Below, one piece after another: positions 47,346 through 56,104 of a DNA stretch of 64,000 nt. Position numbers and translations under genes: made by a program. The notes under the pieces were generated by a model. The model had not been told where the DNA came from and ran no database searches. It was given only the letters and a program-made list of their open reading frames with translations. The stretch lies in assembly GCA_025359105.1 (NCBI GenBank), contig JANYHK010000066.1, forward strand, positions 1 through 64,000. The letters are read 5' to 3'. Within the stretch, counting starts at the first letter, position 1. Each line of letters opens with the position of its first letter. Source of the DNA: Myxococcales bacterium (GTDB lineage Bacteria > Myxococcota_A > Polyangia > Polyangiales > Polyangiaceae).

Positions 47346-48449
47346 TCAGGGAAACGCGGCCATCGCGTGGTACTTACGCGACGAGGGGCCGAGGATGGCC
47401 TTCTTCGCCCACGCGGTTCCCGCGAAGTGCCAGGTGTCCTGCGTCGGGGCGCCGTTGGTGCCACCGAAGAGGACGATCTGGCCGTTGAGTGGCGCGAGCG
47501 CGAGCCCGACGAGGATGGTCGGCCCATCGGTCGCCGCCAGGCCCCAGCCGCTCCCGTCCCATGACCACGTCTCGGCGACGAGATCGGCGCCTCCGAAGTG
47601 GATCGCATGGCCCGCGACCGTCGCCATGCCCGCGTAGGCCGTGAGGGCCGGGCCCTTGGGAGCCGATGTCCACGTGGCGCCGTTCCAGATCCAGACGTCG
47701 TTCATCTTCTGGGCCGACCCGTCGTAGCCGCCGACCAGGACCGCGCTGCCTTGCACCGAGGCCATCGATGCGCCTTGGCGTGGCGGTGGCGGACCGGGGA
47801 CGATTTTCTGGGCCCACGTCGCTCCGTCCCACACCCAGGTGTCGCCGAGGACCGTCCCGCTGCTCGACCCGCCAAAGAGGACGATCGTGTTGCCCACGGT
47901 CGCCATCGCGTGCCCGCTGCGCGCGTCCGGGGTCGGCCCGCCGCCTGCCGTGACCGGGGACCATCGGGCGCCGTCGTATTGCCACATGTCGCCGACGGCC
48001 GAGGTGCCGTCGTAGCCGCCGTAGAGGATGAGCCTTCCTTGGAGGTTCGTGATCGCGTGCCGGTAGCGCGCGGCAGGCGCCGTCCCCAGATCGAGGCGCT
48101 TGGCCCAGGCCGCGCCGTCGTACTCCCATGTGTCGGCGTACTTCGTCGTGCCGTCCGTCCCGCCGAACAAGACCACGCGCGGAGAGAGCACGGCACCGTC
48201 GGGGCCGACGATGGGCCCGTCCGCCGAGCCACCCTCCGTGCAGCACGGGAGCGGCGCGCCGTCCGGCAGCACGCCCGGCCCGCTGTCTGCACCGGTGCCG
48301 CCGGGCCCGCCATCCGCGCCGGCGCCGGCGTCGCCGCCGATCGCGGCGCCGCGATCGAAGTCGGCACCGAGCAGCGAGCCGCATCCGGCGACGGAGGCGA
48401 GCGCGATGGCGATGACGAGGGCGAAGGGGGCTGCGAGGACGAGCTTCAT
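47346..48449 (-). CDS. kelch-repeat lipoprotein
   Basis: A 367-residue lipoprotein; start MKLVLAAPFALVIAIALASV and lipobox VAGCGSLLGADFD, a common pattern in this phylum. A Gly/Asp-rich linker is followed by six or so kelch repeats (GRLILYGGYDGTSAVGDMWQ, NTIVLFGGSSSGTVLGDTWV and others) forming a propeller. Probably a surface binding protein; function unknown. Confidence 0.88.
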   Translation of the reverse strand: MKLVLAAPFALVIAIALASVAGCGSLLGADFDRGAAIGGDAGAGADGGPGGTGADSGPGVLPDGAPLPCCTEGGSADGPIVGPDGAVLSPRVVLFGGTDGTTKYADTWEYDGAAWAKRLDLGTAPAARYRHAITNLQGRLILYGGYDGTSAVGDMWQYDGARWSPVTAGGGPTPDARSGHAMATVGNTIVLFGGSSSGTVLGDTWVWDGATWAQKIVPGPPPPRQGASMASVQGSAVLVGGYDGSAQKMNDVWIWNGATWTSAPKGPALTAYAGMATVAGHAIHFGGADLVAETWSWDGSGWGLAATDGPTILVGLALAPLNGQIVLFGGTNGAPTQDTWHFAGTAWAKKAILGPSSRKYHAMAAFP

Positions 48450-48547
48450 GACGTTCGCGCGCTGGGAGTGTCCGGGCGGGCGGCTCAATGTGCGCGATTT
48501 CCGTCACGCCGTCGAGCGCGCGCGGGTCAGGGGTGTAGGCTCACCGG

Positions 48548-48751
48548 ATGGTCCGCACCCTCGCTCTGACGGCGGCGCTCGCGCTCATCGGCTGCCCGCC
48601 GGGCGACGAGAAGAAGGCGAGCCCCTCCGCGCGTGCGGCGTGCGCGAAGGTCGGCGAGGCATGCGAGTTCTCACCGGGGAAGCTGGGGAGCTGCGTGCAG
48701 CGCGACGAGTGCGCGACGCCCCCCTGCTTCGTCTGCCAATCGCAGCATTAG
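48548..48751 (+). CDS. small Cys-rich lipoprotein
   Basis: A 67-residue lipoprotein (signal ending ALALIGC). The mature part has seven further Cys (RAACAKVGEACEF, GSCVQRDECATPPCFVCQ), likely disulfide-bonded. The stop codon is fused to a GGGACTGTCC motif, and a long hairpin follows. Function unknown. Confidence 0.7.
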   Translation: MVRTLALTAALALIGCPPGDEKKASPSARAACAKVGEACEFSPGKLGSCVQRDECATPPCFVCQSQH

Positions 48752-48761
48752 GGGACTGTCC
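48749..48761 (+). repeat. stop-linked motif TAGGGGACTGTCC
   Basis: The TAG of the small lipoprotein gene runs into GGGACTGTCC, a near-palindrome almost identical to the one at 15021-15034, which also begins at a TAG stop. Confidence 0.55.
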
Positions 48762-48780
48762 GTATTCGTCTTGCCCGAAA

Positions 48781-48847
48781 ACGTGCACGTGCCCGTGCCC
48801 GTACTCTGCTCAGTGTCGCCCGGCTTCGGGCACGGGCAGGTGCGTGT
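48781..48847. terminator. bidirectional hairpin terminator candidate
   Basis: A long GC-rich inverted repeat: arm 48786-48801 (CACGTGCCCGTGCCCG) pairs with 48827-48842 with one mismatch, and the pairing extends with GU pairs to 48781/48847; the loop is about 25 bases. It lies between two convergent genes, as expected for a shared terminator. There is no U-tract. Confidence 0.5.
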
Positions 48848-48882
48848 TTACGGCCAGAAGCGTGAGGGATATGAGGACAGGC

Positions 48883-49113
48883 CTAGCCCGGGTCGCTTCT
48901 TAGCGCGCGGCGGAGGCGGAGGCCGTCGCGCAGCGTCCACGCGCCGCCGCCCCAGAAGATCAGGAGCGCGAGCGCCGCGAGCGCCGGCGGGGTTCCTCCG
49001 TGCCTGACGACCACCGCGACGATAGCCAGTCCGCCCACGAGGGCGAAGGCGCCGGTCACGATGCGCTTGTAGGCGATCGCCTGGGCGATCCGCCGGTCGA
49101 CGGTCTTGGGCAT
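48883..49113 (-). CDS. small two-helix membrane protein
   Basis: A 76-residue protein with two predicted membrane segments (IVTGAFALVGGLAIVAVVV and ALAALALLIFWGGGAW) and basic ends. The start at ATG 49113 is preferred over codons upstream. No family recognised. Confidence 0.55.
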   Translation of the reverse strand: MPKTVDRRIAQAIAYKRIVTGAFALVGGLAIVAVVVRHGGTPPALAALALLIFWGGGAWTLRDGLRLRRALRSDPG

Positions 49114-49173
49114 GGCGCGCATGGGCGAGAGCCATAGCACGCTGCGGGCTCCCGAGCAGGGAGCCGAGCGCTG

Positions 49174-49779
49174 CTACTTGCAGCTCGCCCCGCACGGGCC
49201 GGTCACGCAGTCGTTGTAGGCCTTCTGGTCGGCTTGCGCCGCGGGGTACTTCGCCATGCATGCGTCGCGGCACACGCGCGCGCCGCCGCCGCCATCGGCC
49301 CCGCCGCCGCCGCCACCACCACCGCCGCCACCGCCGCCACCTTCTCCTCCGCCTCCTCCGCCTCCTCCGCCTCCTCCGCCGTCACCGCCCTCTTTGGCGG
49401 CGTCCGCGACGCCGGCGTCGCCGCCGCCGGAGCCGGGTGCAGGGCAATCGATGAGGCACTGTTGAAGGAGCGCACAGCTCGTGTTGTTCACGACGCATTT
49501 GACCGTGGGGGCGCAGCAGCTCTGTTGCATGCAGGCGCTGCAGGTGTCCGTTCCGAACGAGATCCCCGACGCCTTCAGATCGCACGCGCCGCCGGTCCCC
49601 GAGGACGACGGCGCGGTCGTGCCGCTCGTTCCACTCGAGCCACTCGAGCCACTCGAGCCGCTCGTGTCGGGCAGCGGTCCCTCCGTCGGTGTCGAGGTCG
49701 TGTGCTTCGACGAGCACGCGAAGAGCAGCAACGACGCGAGCACACCCACACCGCACGACATTCGGAGGGAAGGACGCAT
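49174..49779 (-). CDS. Cys-rich lipoprotein with Ser-Gly and poly-Gly linkers
   Basis: A 201-residue lipoprotein (start MRPSLRMSCGVGVLASLLLF, lipobox LLLFAC). A GSSGSSGSSGTSG-type linker is followed by a Cys-rich module (DTCSACMQQSCC, KCVVNNTSCALLQQCLIDCP), then a long poly-Gly/Asp/Glu linker, then a second Cys module (RVCRDACMAKYPAAQ, DCVTGPCGASC). The Cys pattern, especially QCLIDCP, resembles QCIVDCP in the lipoprotein at 7111-7941. An ATG at 49788 is also in frame. Confidence 0.75.
   Translation of the reverse strand: MRPSLRMSCGVGVLASLLLFACSSKHTTSTPTEGPLPDTSGSSGSSGSSGTSGTTAPSSSGTGGACDLKASGISFGTDTCSACMQQSCCAPTVKCVVNNTSCALLQQCLIDCPAPGSGGGDAGVADAAKEGGDGGGGGGGGGGGGEGGGGGGGGGGGGGGADGGGGARVCRDACMAKYPAAQADQKAYNDCVTGPCGASCK
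49301..49388. repeat. poly-glycine codon tract
   Basis: CCGCCA and CCTCCG units encode the long Gly-rich linker of the Cys-rich lipoprotein. The second half is a clean CCTCCG hexamer repeat. Confidence 0.8.
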
Positions 49780-49983
49780 GCTTTCCATAAAGCACGCGAC
49801 GTGCCCCTCCGTTCCCGCTGTTTTTCGCCGTTTTGGCGGCAGCGCGCGGCGCGGCGTGGATCGGAAACGACCCACCGCGATCGCGTGTGCCCCTGGTCCG
49901 ACGCCGCGAGCGGAAAATTGCAGCGTGCGCGGAGAGCCTGGATCGTCGCCGCGGGCACGTCGATCCGGATAGTCTCGACCGGA

Positions 49984-51027
49984 ATGCGCGTGCGCCTTGG
50001 CCTCGTTCTCTGCGCCGCGCTGGCCTCGGCGAACGGCGGTTGCGCCTCGATCGACTACCTCGCGCAGGCCGCCGCCGGGCAGGATGATCTGCTCACGCGC
50101 AGCCAGGACATGGACCGCCTGCTGCGCGAGGATCGCCTGCCCCCGCGCACGCGCCGCCTGCTGGCCGAGATCCCGCGCGTGAAGACGTACGGCGAGGCGA
50201 ACGGGCTCCGGCCGACCAACAACTACACGAAGTACGCGCGCCTCGATCGCGACGCCGCGGTGTGGATCGTGAGCGCGTGCGAGCCGCTGCGCTTCCGCTC
50301 GTACACGTGGACGTTCCCGATCGTCGGCACCATCACCTACCTGGGCTGGTTCCACCTCGACGACGCCAAGCGCGCCGCCGAGGAGCTGCGCGGCAAGGGC
50401 TGGGACGCCGACGTGCGTCCCGCGGGCGCGTACTCGACCGCGGGGTGGTTCGACGATCCGCTCCTGTCGACGATGCTCGGCAAGGGCGCCGAAGCGCGCG
50501 GGGATCTGGTCAACACGGTCTTCCACGAGTCGACGCACGCGACGTTCTTCGTCCCGGGCCAGTCACGCCTCAACGAGAGCGTCGCGAACTTCGTCGGGGA
50601 TCGCCTCGCGGAGAAGTTCATGAAGGAAATAGCCGGCGAGGACGCGAAGGAGACCGTCGCGTACTTCGCGGGCGAAGAGCGCAGCCGCAAACGCGAGACG
50701 AAGATGCACGCGGCCTACGCGGCGCTCGAGTCGCTCTACGCGTCGGACCTCCCGCGCGACGACAAGCTCGCGGAGAAGGCCCGCATCCTGCGGCAGCTCG
50801 AGAAGGACCTCGGCAGCAAGCGGACGCTCACGAACGCGTCGCTCGTGCAGTTCAAGACCTACCACTCCGGCGAGGAAGAGCTCGCGGAGCTCCTCGCGGC
50901 GTGCGGCGGCGACGTGAAGCGACTCGTCGCGCTCTTGAGCGCGTGGCAACACGAGCGCATGGCGACCGATCAGGCCGATCCGGCGAAGGTGCTGCGGCCG
51001 CTCGTCACCCAGGGCTGCACGCGCTGA
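49984..51027 (+). CDS. putative aminopeptidase (PF10023-like) lipoprotein
   Basis: A 347-residue protein; the signal ends ASANGGCASIDYLAQAAAGQ, and this start of the mature part is typical of the PF10023 family of putative aminopeptidases. The zinc site is VFHESTHATFF (HExxH) with a downstream NESVANFVGDR Glu. Likely a lipid-anchored metallopeptidase facing the periplasm. Reaction not established for the family. Confidence 0.88.
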   Translation: MRVRLGLVLCAALASANGGCASIDYLAQAAAGQDDLLTRSQDMDRLLREDRLPPRTRRLLAEIPRVKTYGEANGLRPTNNYTKYARLDRDAAVWIVSACEPLRFRSYTWTFPIVGTITYLGWFHLDDAKRAAEELRGKGWDADVRPAGAYSTAGWFDDPLLSTMLGKGAEARGDLVNTVFHESTHATFFVPGQSRLNESVANFVGDRLAEKFMKEIAGEDAKETVAYFAGEERSRKRETKMHAAYAALESLYASDLPRDDKLAEKARILRQLEKDLGSKRTLTNASLVQFKTYHSGEEELAELLAACGGDVKRLVALLSAWQHERMATDQADPAKVLRPLVTQGCTR

Positions 51028-51060
51028 GCGGCGCGGCGGATCAGGCTGCCTCGGTCGGAA

Positions 51061-51699
51061 TCAGTCGGCGGTGAAGCCGATCTTCGTGTGCGTGCCGTCG
51101 CAGAACGGTTTGTTCTTCGAGCCGCCGCAGCGGCAGAGCGCGCACTTCTGCATCCGGTTGATCGTCCGTCCCGTGCCGGAGATCACCTCGACGTTCCCGG
51201 CGAGGAGGAGCGGGCCGTTCTTGGCAGGCGTGACCTCGAGCGTTCCATCGCGCGCCGGGAGCGCCTTGCTCTCGGCGGTCTTCGGCTCCCCGGTGGCCTC
51301 GAACGAGGCGCCGTGGTGGCTCGTGTCGCAATACGGCTTGTTCTTCGAGGCGCCGCAGCGGCAGAGCGTCGCGCGGAACGTGCGCTTGCCCGCGATGGAG
51401 AGGTCGCCGCGCAGCGCGATGGGGCCGTTCTCCAGGACGCGCGCGGTGTTCACCTTCGGCGCTTGCTCGTTCGGTCCGCCGTCGAGGCGCTCGTACGCGA
51501 TCGCGCCGGACGGGCAGTTCTCGGCGAGCTGCGCGACGGCGTCGGGCGTGGCGGCGTCGGGGCGGATCCACTCGCCCTCGACGTTCGGCACGAAGACGTC
51601 GGGGCGGCCGAGGACGCAACCGCGCGAGTGAATGCATTTGCTTCCTTCGAAGCGGATGAGGACCTTCTTGCCGCGGATCTCCTCGACGCCGTCGCTCAT
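51061..51699 (-). CDS. ferredoxin-like plus double CDGSH iron-sulfur protein
   Basis: A 212-residue cytosolic protein. The N-terminal third is a Fer4_19-type domain (FEGSKCIHSRGCVLGRPDVF, then AENCPSGAIAYE). Two CDGSH-type iron-sulfur modules follow: CRCGASKNKPYCDTSHHGAS and CRCGGSKNKPFCDGTHTKIG, each with the three-Cys/one-His set. It should bind two [2Fe-2S] clusters; the role is probably redox or iron-sulfur transfer. The start at 51699 (MSDGVEEIRGKK) was chosen over upstream codons. Confidence 0.92.
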   Translation of the reverse strand: MSDGVEEIRGKKVLIRFEGSKCIHSRGCVLGRPDVFVPNVEGEWIRPDAATPDAVAQLAENCPSGAIAYERLDGGPNEQAPKVNTARVLENGPIALRGDLSIAGKRTFRATLCRCGASKNKPYCDTSHHGASFEATGEPKTAESKALPARDGTLEVTPAKNGPLLLAGNVEVISGTGRTINRMQKCALCRCGGSKNKPFCDGTHTKIGFTAD

Positions 51700-51775
51700 G
51701 GTGCTCGCCTCCAGAGCCATCCTTGTCGCATGGAATCGTACCGGGACGCGAGCCCGGCCGAGCACTTCAAGAAGC

Positions 51776-52849
51776 TCAGCGGATGGGCGGCGGCGGCGGA
51801 ACGGTGACCGTCACCTTCGTGGTCACGCCCGCGCCCGACCACCCGTTGGTGAACGAGAACGACGCGCCCGAGATCGCCGCGCCCTTGCCGGTGCTCGTGT
51901 CGATCGCCAGGAGCGTCGGCGGCGTGGTCGTCTGGTTGCGCGAGAAGCCGTAGACGTCCCCACCCCATACGCCGAGGCCGAACACGTCGCCGAAGCCGAT
52001 GCCGTTGCCCGGGTTCGAGCCGGAGCCGCCGTAGAAGCCGGAGAGGAGCGACTTGGCCGGCGCGCCGGTGTACGCGGCGGAGAGCGCCGCCATGTCGATG
52101 CCGACGAGGATATCGTCGGTCGTGTCGCAGCCGGTGCCCTTGCTGGTGCACGAGCGGATCGTGGCGAGTCCCGTCGGCTTCTTGTTCGCGTCGGTGTAAA
52201 ACACGATGTCGCCGGAGAGCGCGAGGATGTGCCCCTTGTGCTTGCTGTCGGTGCGCGGATCGTCCCCGAAGCTGCCGAGGTCCTTGATGGCGCCGTTGGT
52301 GCTGTCGATGAACCAGAGCTCGCCGTCGCCGTCGCCGCCGACGAGCGCCTCGTTCGGGCCGAGCACGCCGGCGGGCGCGAAGGTCAGGGCGTAGAACTTC
52401 TGCCCGGTGCCGGCGATCGCCGCGAGCTTGCTGAGCTGCACGGCGCCGGCGCCGGCGGGGAGGGTCGCCTTGAAGACGGACGCCGTCGAGTTGGCGAACA
52501 CCTCGCCGTTTCCGTTCACGGCGATGTCGGTGATGTTCTCGCTGCCGTTGCCGGCGAACTTCCCGACGAGCGTGACTGCGTGGGTCTTCGGGTCGAGCGT
52601 GTAGAGGCTGTCGTCGGTGTTGCCGTAGATGGTGGTCGTCACGGTGACCGAGCCGTCGGGAGGAGGCGGGGTGCCGCCGTCGCCGCCGAAAACGCCGCTG
52701 CTCCCGCTGCTTCCGCTCGTGCCGCTGCTCCCGCTGCTCGCTCCTCCGTCGGTGTCCTCGAAGCCGCCACCCTTCGCGGCGCAAGCGGCGACGACGAGGG
52801 GCAGGCACAAGAAGCACCGGGCGAGCAGAACGGACGAAACGCGAGCCAT
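51776..52849 (-). CDS. propeller-like lipoprotein with Ser-Gly linker
   Basis: A 357-residue lipoprotein (start MARVSSVLLARCFLCLPLVV, lipobox VVAAC). It has a Ser/Gly linker (GASSGSSGTSGSSGSSG) and repeated beta units with a DDSLYTLDPKTHAVTLVGKF-type strand, typical of secreted propellers. It ends in a Pro-rich tail. Function unknown. The Ser-Gly linker is like that at 49174-49779. Confidence 0.7.
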   Translation of the reverse strand: MARVSSVLLARCFLCLPLVVAACAAKGGGFEDTDGGASSGSSGTSGSSGSSGVFGGDGGTPPPPDGSVTVTTTIYGNTDDSLYTLDPKTHAVTLVGKFAGNGSENITDIAVNGNGEVFANSTASVFKATLPAGAGAVQLSKLAAIAGTGQKFYALTFAPAGVLGPNEALVGGDGDGELWFIDSTNGAIKDLGSFGDDPRTDSKHKGHILALSGDIVFYTDANKKPTGLATIRSCTSKGTGCDTTDDILVGIDMAALSAAYTGAPAKSLLSGFYGGSGSNPGNGIGFGDVFGLGVWGGDVYGFSRNQTTTPPTLLAIDTSTGKGAAISGASFSFTNGWSGAGVTTKVTVTVPPPPPIR

Positions 52850-52982
52850 TAAGGAACCTCCGAGGGCGCCCTTCCTTAGCTTCCCCCGGGCCTCCTCGCA
52901 AACCGGATCGCGAATGAGACGCAAAGCAAACCCGCGGAATCGCGGGTCTCCCGTCACTATTCGGGAATTCGTCGCGCAGGCG

Positions 52983-53546
52983 TCACTCGGGCGTCGCGTC
53001 TCCGCCGCCGCCGTCGACCGGGACGCTCGTCGATGTGCAGGTCGCCGCGTCGTACTTCAGGCCCGAGAACGCGCCGGGGAAGATCCGCTCGGTGATGAAG
53101 TCCGCGTCCTCCTGCGAGAGGGCAGTCCCTGCCGTGCAGTCGCCGTAGAATCTGGCGGGCGAGACCTGGATGAGTCCCAGGTTGCCACGCGACACCGCGA
53201 GCTGCGCCTTCGACCGCAGCGGGACGACACGCCCGGGCGGCGTTCCCGAGGCGGGATCCCAGCCGATGGCGAGGAGCGCGTAGACGTAGTCCGTGGACGG
53301 CACTGTGCGCTGCTCGACCGACGTTTCGCCGGGCGCGACGGGCTCGAGGAAGAGGGTGCTCGCGTACCAGGCCTTGTAGACGATCCGCCGCAACGCCGGA
53401 TCGCCCCCATCGGCGACCTCTGGGTAGTCGTTCTTTAGCGACGCCGTCGTCGGGGTCTCGGTGTCGCACGCGGGGAGGCCGAGCGCGGAGACGGCGATCG
53501 CGACCACGAGAGGGGCGGAGAGGAGGAGCTTGCCGGTGAGGTTCAT
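52983..53546 (-). CDS. lipoprotein coupled to TonB-dependent receptor
   Basis: A 187-residue lipoprotein (signal ending SALGLPAC). No domain recognised; residues ARFYGDCTAGTALSQEDADF and DAATCTSTSVP carry two Cys, possibly a disulfide. Its ribosome-binding region overlaps the stop of the receptor gene (11-base gap), and the sequence before its ATG (GGGAATAGCCC) resembles that before the receptor ATG (GGGAGTAGCCC). Probably a surface partner of the receptor. Confidence 0.75.
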   Translation of the reverse strand: MNLTGKLLLSAPLVVAIAVSALGLPACDTETPTTASLKNDYPEVADGGDPALRRIVYKAWYASTLFLEPVAPGETSVEQRTVPSTDYVYALLAIGWDPASGTPPGRVVPLRSKAQLAVSRGNLGLIQVSPARFYGDCTAGTALSQEDADFITERIFPGAFSGLKYDAATCTSTSVPVDGGGGDATPE

Positions 53547-53557
53547 GGGCTATTCCC

Positions 53558-56104
53558 TCAGTCCAGGTAGAAGGTGCCCATGATGCGGGCGGTGAAGGGA
53601 TAGGCCGGGGTGAAGTTGACGTCCTCGCAGCCGTAGAACCGCCCGTTGGCCGGCGCGCCCGACGGGTTCGCGGCGGGCCTTCCGCCGCTGCCGCAGGAGA
53701 AGCCGCCGGGGACGGCGCCGCCGATCGCGGGCTCGGTGCGCAGCCGGCTGACGGTGTCGAACTGCGCCGAGCGGAACTTCGCGTTGAACAGATTCTCGAT
53801 GTCGAGCGCGACGTCGAAGCGTCGAAAGCGATAGCCGGCGTGCAGATCGAACTGGGTGAAGCCGGGCGCGACGATCGCGCCGTCGTCCGACGCAGGGCGA
53901 TCGCTGATGCCGTAGAAGCGCAGGCCGCCGCGGGCCACGCCGGGCCCCGCGTCGTGGCGCGCGGAGAGGCCCCCCGACCACGTCTGCTTCGGGGCGAGCG
54001 CGAGGCCGCCGCCGTTCTCGCCGTCGGTGCTGAAGCGCGATTTGGTGAACGCGACGTCGCCGTCGGCGGCGAGCCACGGGGTGATCTCGTAGCGCGCCTC
54101 GAGCTCGAGGCCGTAGCGGTGCGTCTTGTCGCTCACGCCGGTCGTGCCGTCGTCGCCGTTCCACACCGTCTCGTTCTCGAGATCGAGCATCCATCCGGCG
54201 GCCGCAAAATCGAGCTTTTTCCACAGGCGTGTGCGGGCGCCGAGCTCCTCGCCGACGGCGCGCGTGAGCGGCGTGACGGCCGGGCTCGCGAAGACGCCGC
54301 GCACGTCGTTGGAGTGGAAGCCGTGGCCGTAGTTCACGTAGACGTCCAGCTGCGCGTCGGGATCGGTGAGCGGCGAGACGACGGCCGAGAGCTTCGGCGA
54401 GAGCTGGTGCGCCCCGTCGACGCCCCCGCGCGGGGCGGTGGCGTCGGCGCCAGGAGCGAGGTTACTGTCGACGGCGAACGAGATCGCGTCGGCGCGGCCG
54501 CCCGCGTTCAGGCGCAGCCACTTCACCGGCGTGATTTCCTCGTTGAGGTACGCGCCGAGGAGCGTCTCGTGGATGTTGTTGTCACGCACCGTCGACAGCG
54601 CGTTGCGATGGACGGTGTTGAAGAGCTGGTTGTGGATGTCGTCGGTCCGCGCGTCGGCGCCGATCGTCGTGTCGAAGCGCACGCCGCCGAGCTCCTCGAC
54701 GACCCGGTAGCTCGCCTTGCCGCCGTAAAAGGTCCGGCGGTCGACCTGATGGATCTCGTCGCCGTTGTCGGGATCGCGCGCGAAGAGGGTGAAGTTCGAG
54801 AACAGGTTGAAGCGGTAGGTCCCGACGTAGGCCATCGCCTTGAGCTCGCTGCGCGCGCTGGGGCGCAGGCGGTACTGCACCGAGACCTGGTGGCGCGCGG
54901 TGTTGCCGCCTTCGTCCGGGTTGATCGAGCCGAAGCGCGTGATCTGCCCCGACTCCACGGCGCGCGCGGGAATTTGCCCGGAGCCGTGCCAGTTTCCGCC
55001 GTAGCTCATCTCGCCGAGGGTGATCGACGACGTCGGCGACAGGTCGTAGGTGAGCTTGTTGAAGAGCTTGTACTTGTCCCAGTTCTCCGGGTTGTCGAAC
55101 GGACCGTTCTGGCGGCCGACCTCGGCGGCGAACGTCGCTTTCAATCCGGGGGCGCCGTCGAGCTTGGGGCTCGCGATCAGGAGGCCGCGGTAGCCGGGCG
55201 CGCCGCGACCGGGCGAGCCGCTCATGCCGAAGCCGACGGAGCTGTGCTCGAAGCTGTTTCGCGACACCATGTTCAGCGCGCCGGCGGTGGCGAAGTCGCC
55301 CTGGTGCGCGAAGTACGGACCCTTGGTGATCTCGACCCGCTCGACGACTTCGGGGATGATGAAGTTCGTGTCGCTGTAGCCTTGCCCGTGGGCGTGGCTC
55401 ACCATGTTGATGGGGATGCCGTCGATGGAGAGCGCGAGGTCGCTGCCGTGGTCGGCGTCGAAGCCGCGGAGGAAGTACTGGTTCGCCTTGCCGCCGCCGG
55501 AGTGCTGCACCATCACGAGGCCAGGGGTGACGCGGAGGATGTCCTGCACCGAGCCGATGGGGCGGAGCTGGAATTCGCGGTCGCGGACAGAGGAGGAGGA
55601 GGCCGCGCTGAGGGGGCGCAGGGCGAGGACGACGGTGGACTGATCCGCGCCCTCTTGAATCGGGGTCGGAGTCGGAGTCGGAGTCGGAGTCGGACTCGGA
55701 GTCGGGGTCGGAGTCGGGGTCGGGAGGTGGAACTCGTACGAGAACTGGATCGTCGCCGGGATGGGGCTGCCGGACTGCCGCGCGGGCTCGAACTTGAATT
55801 GCTTCACCGCGAGGACGGCCGCCTCGTCGAATCCGTGGCCGGCGGGGGTGACCACGCGCACGTCCTTGACGGCGCCAGCCTCGTCGACCGTGAGCTCGAG
55901 GACGACGGTCCCCTCGACGCGATCGCGGAGGGCGTCGGGCGGGTACGTTGCCTCGACGCTCGACTTCAGCGACGGAGGCGTCGGAGCCGATGTGTCGCCG
56001 GCGGGCAGTGTTCCGCTCGTGGGGCCCTGCGCGAGCGCGGGGGCCGAGCAGAGCAAGCAGGTCAGGCCAAGGCCAAGCAGCGAGGCACGTCGAGGCGAGC
56101 GCAT
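53558..56104 (-). CDS. TonB-dependent receptor with fused TonB C-terminal domain
   Basis: An 848-residue outer-membrane protein. After the signal peptide comes a TonB-C-like domain (about 45-127: YPPDALRDRVEGTVVLELTV, then GHGFDEAAVLAVKQFKF), a Thr-Pro repeat linker (128-150), a plug (about 180-300: YFLRGFDADHGSDLALSIDG, SHAHGQGYSDTNFIIPEVVE) and a beta-barrel ending in an aromatic-rich strand. The fusion suggests an adaptor that passes energy to the same receptor. The SHAHGQG segment could bind metal. It imports or senses a substrate at the outer membrane; the divergent metal-type genes suggest a metal or metallophore. Confidence 0.9.
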   Translation of the reverse strand: MRSPRRASLLGLGLTCLLCSAPALAQGPTSGTLPAGDTSAPTPPSLKSSVEATYPPDALRDRVEGTVVLELTVDEAGAVKDVRVVTPAGHGFDEAAVLAVKQFKFEPARQSGSPIPATIQFSYEFHLPTPTPTPTPSPTPTPTPTPTPIQEGADQSTVVLALRPLSAASSSSVRDREFQLRPIGSVQDILRVTPGLVMVQHSGGGKANQYFLRGFDADHGSDLALSIDGIPINMVSHAHGQGYSDTNFIIPEVVERVEITKGPYFAHQGDFATAGALNMVSRNSFEHSSVGFGMSGSPGRGAPGYRGLLIASPKLDGAPGLKATFAAEVGRQNGPFDNPENWDKYKLFNKLTYDLSPTSSITLGEMSYGGNWHGSGQIPARAVESGQITRFGSINPDEGGNTARHQVSVQYRLRPSARSELKAMAYVGTYRFNLFSNFTLFARDPDNGDEIHQVDRRTFYGGKASYRVVEELGGVRFDTTIGADARTDDIHNQLFNTVHRNALSTVRDNNIHETLLGAYLNEEITPVKWLRLNAGGRADAISFAVDSNLAPGADATAPRGGVDGAHQLSPKLSAVVSPLTDPDAQLDVYVNYGHGFHSNDVRGVFASPAVTPLTRAVGEELGARTRLWKKLDFAAAGWMLDLENETVWNGDDGTTGVSDKTHRYGLELEARYEITPWLAADGDVAFTKSRFSTDGENGGGLALAPKQTWSGGLSARHDAGPGVARGGLRFYGISDRPASDDGAIVAPGFTQFDLHAGYRFRRFDVALDIENLFNAKFRSAQFDTVSRLRTEPAIGGAVPGGFSCGSGGRPAANPSGAPANGRFYGCEDVNFTPAYPFTARIMGTFYLD
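55661..55723. repeat. hexanucleotide repeat in TonB receptor linker
   Basis: About ten GTCGGA/GTCGGG units encode the Thr-Pro linker between the TonB-C-like domain and the plug of the receptor. Same unit as at 13901-13966 and 39085-39123. Confidence 0.9.
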
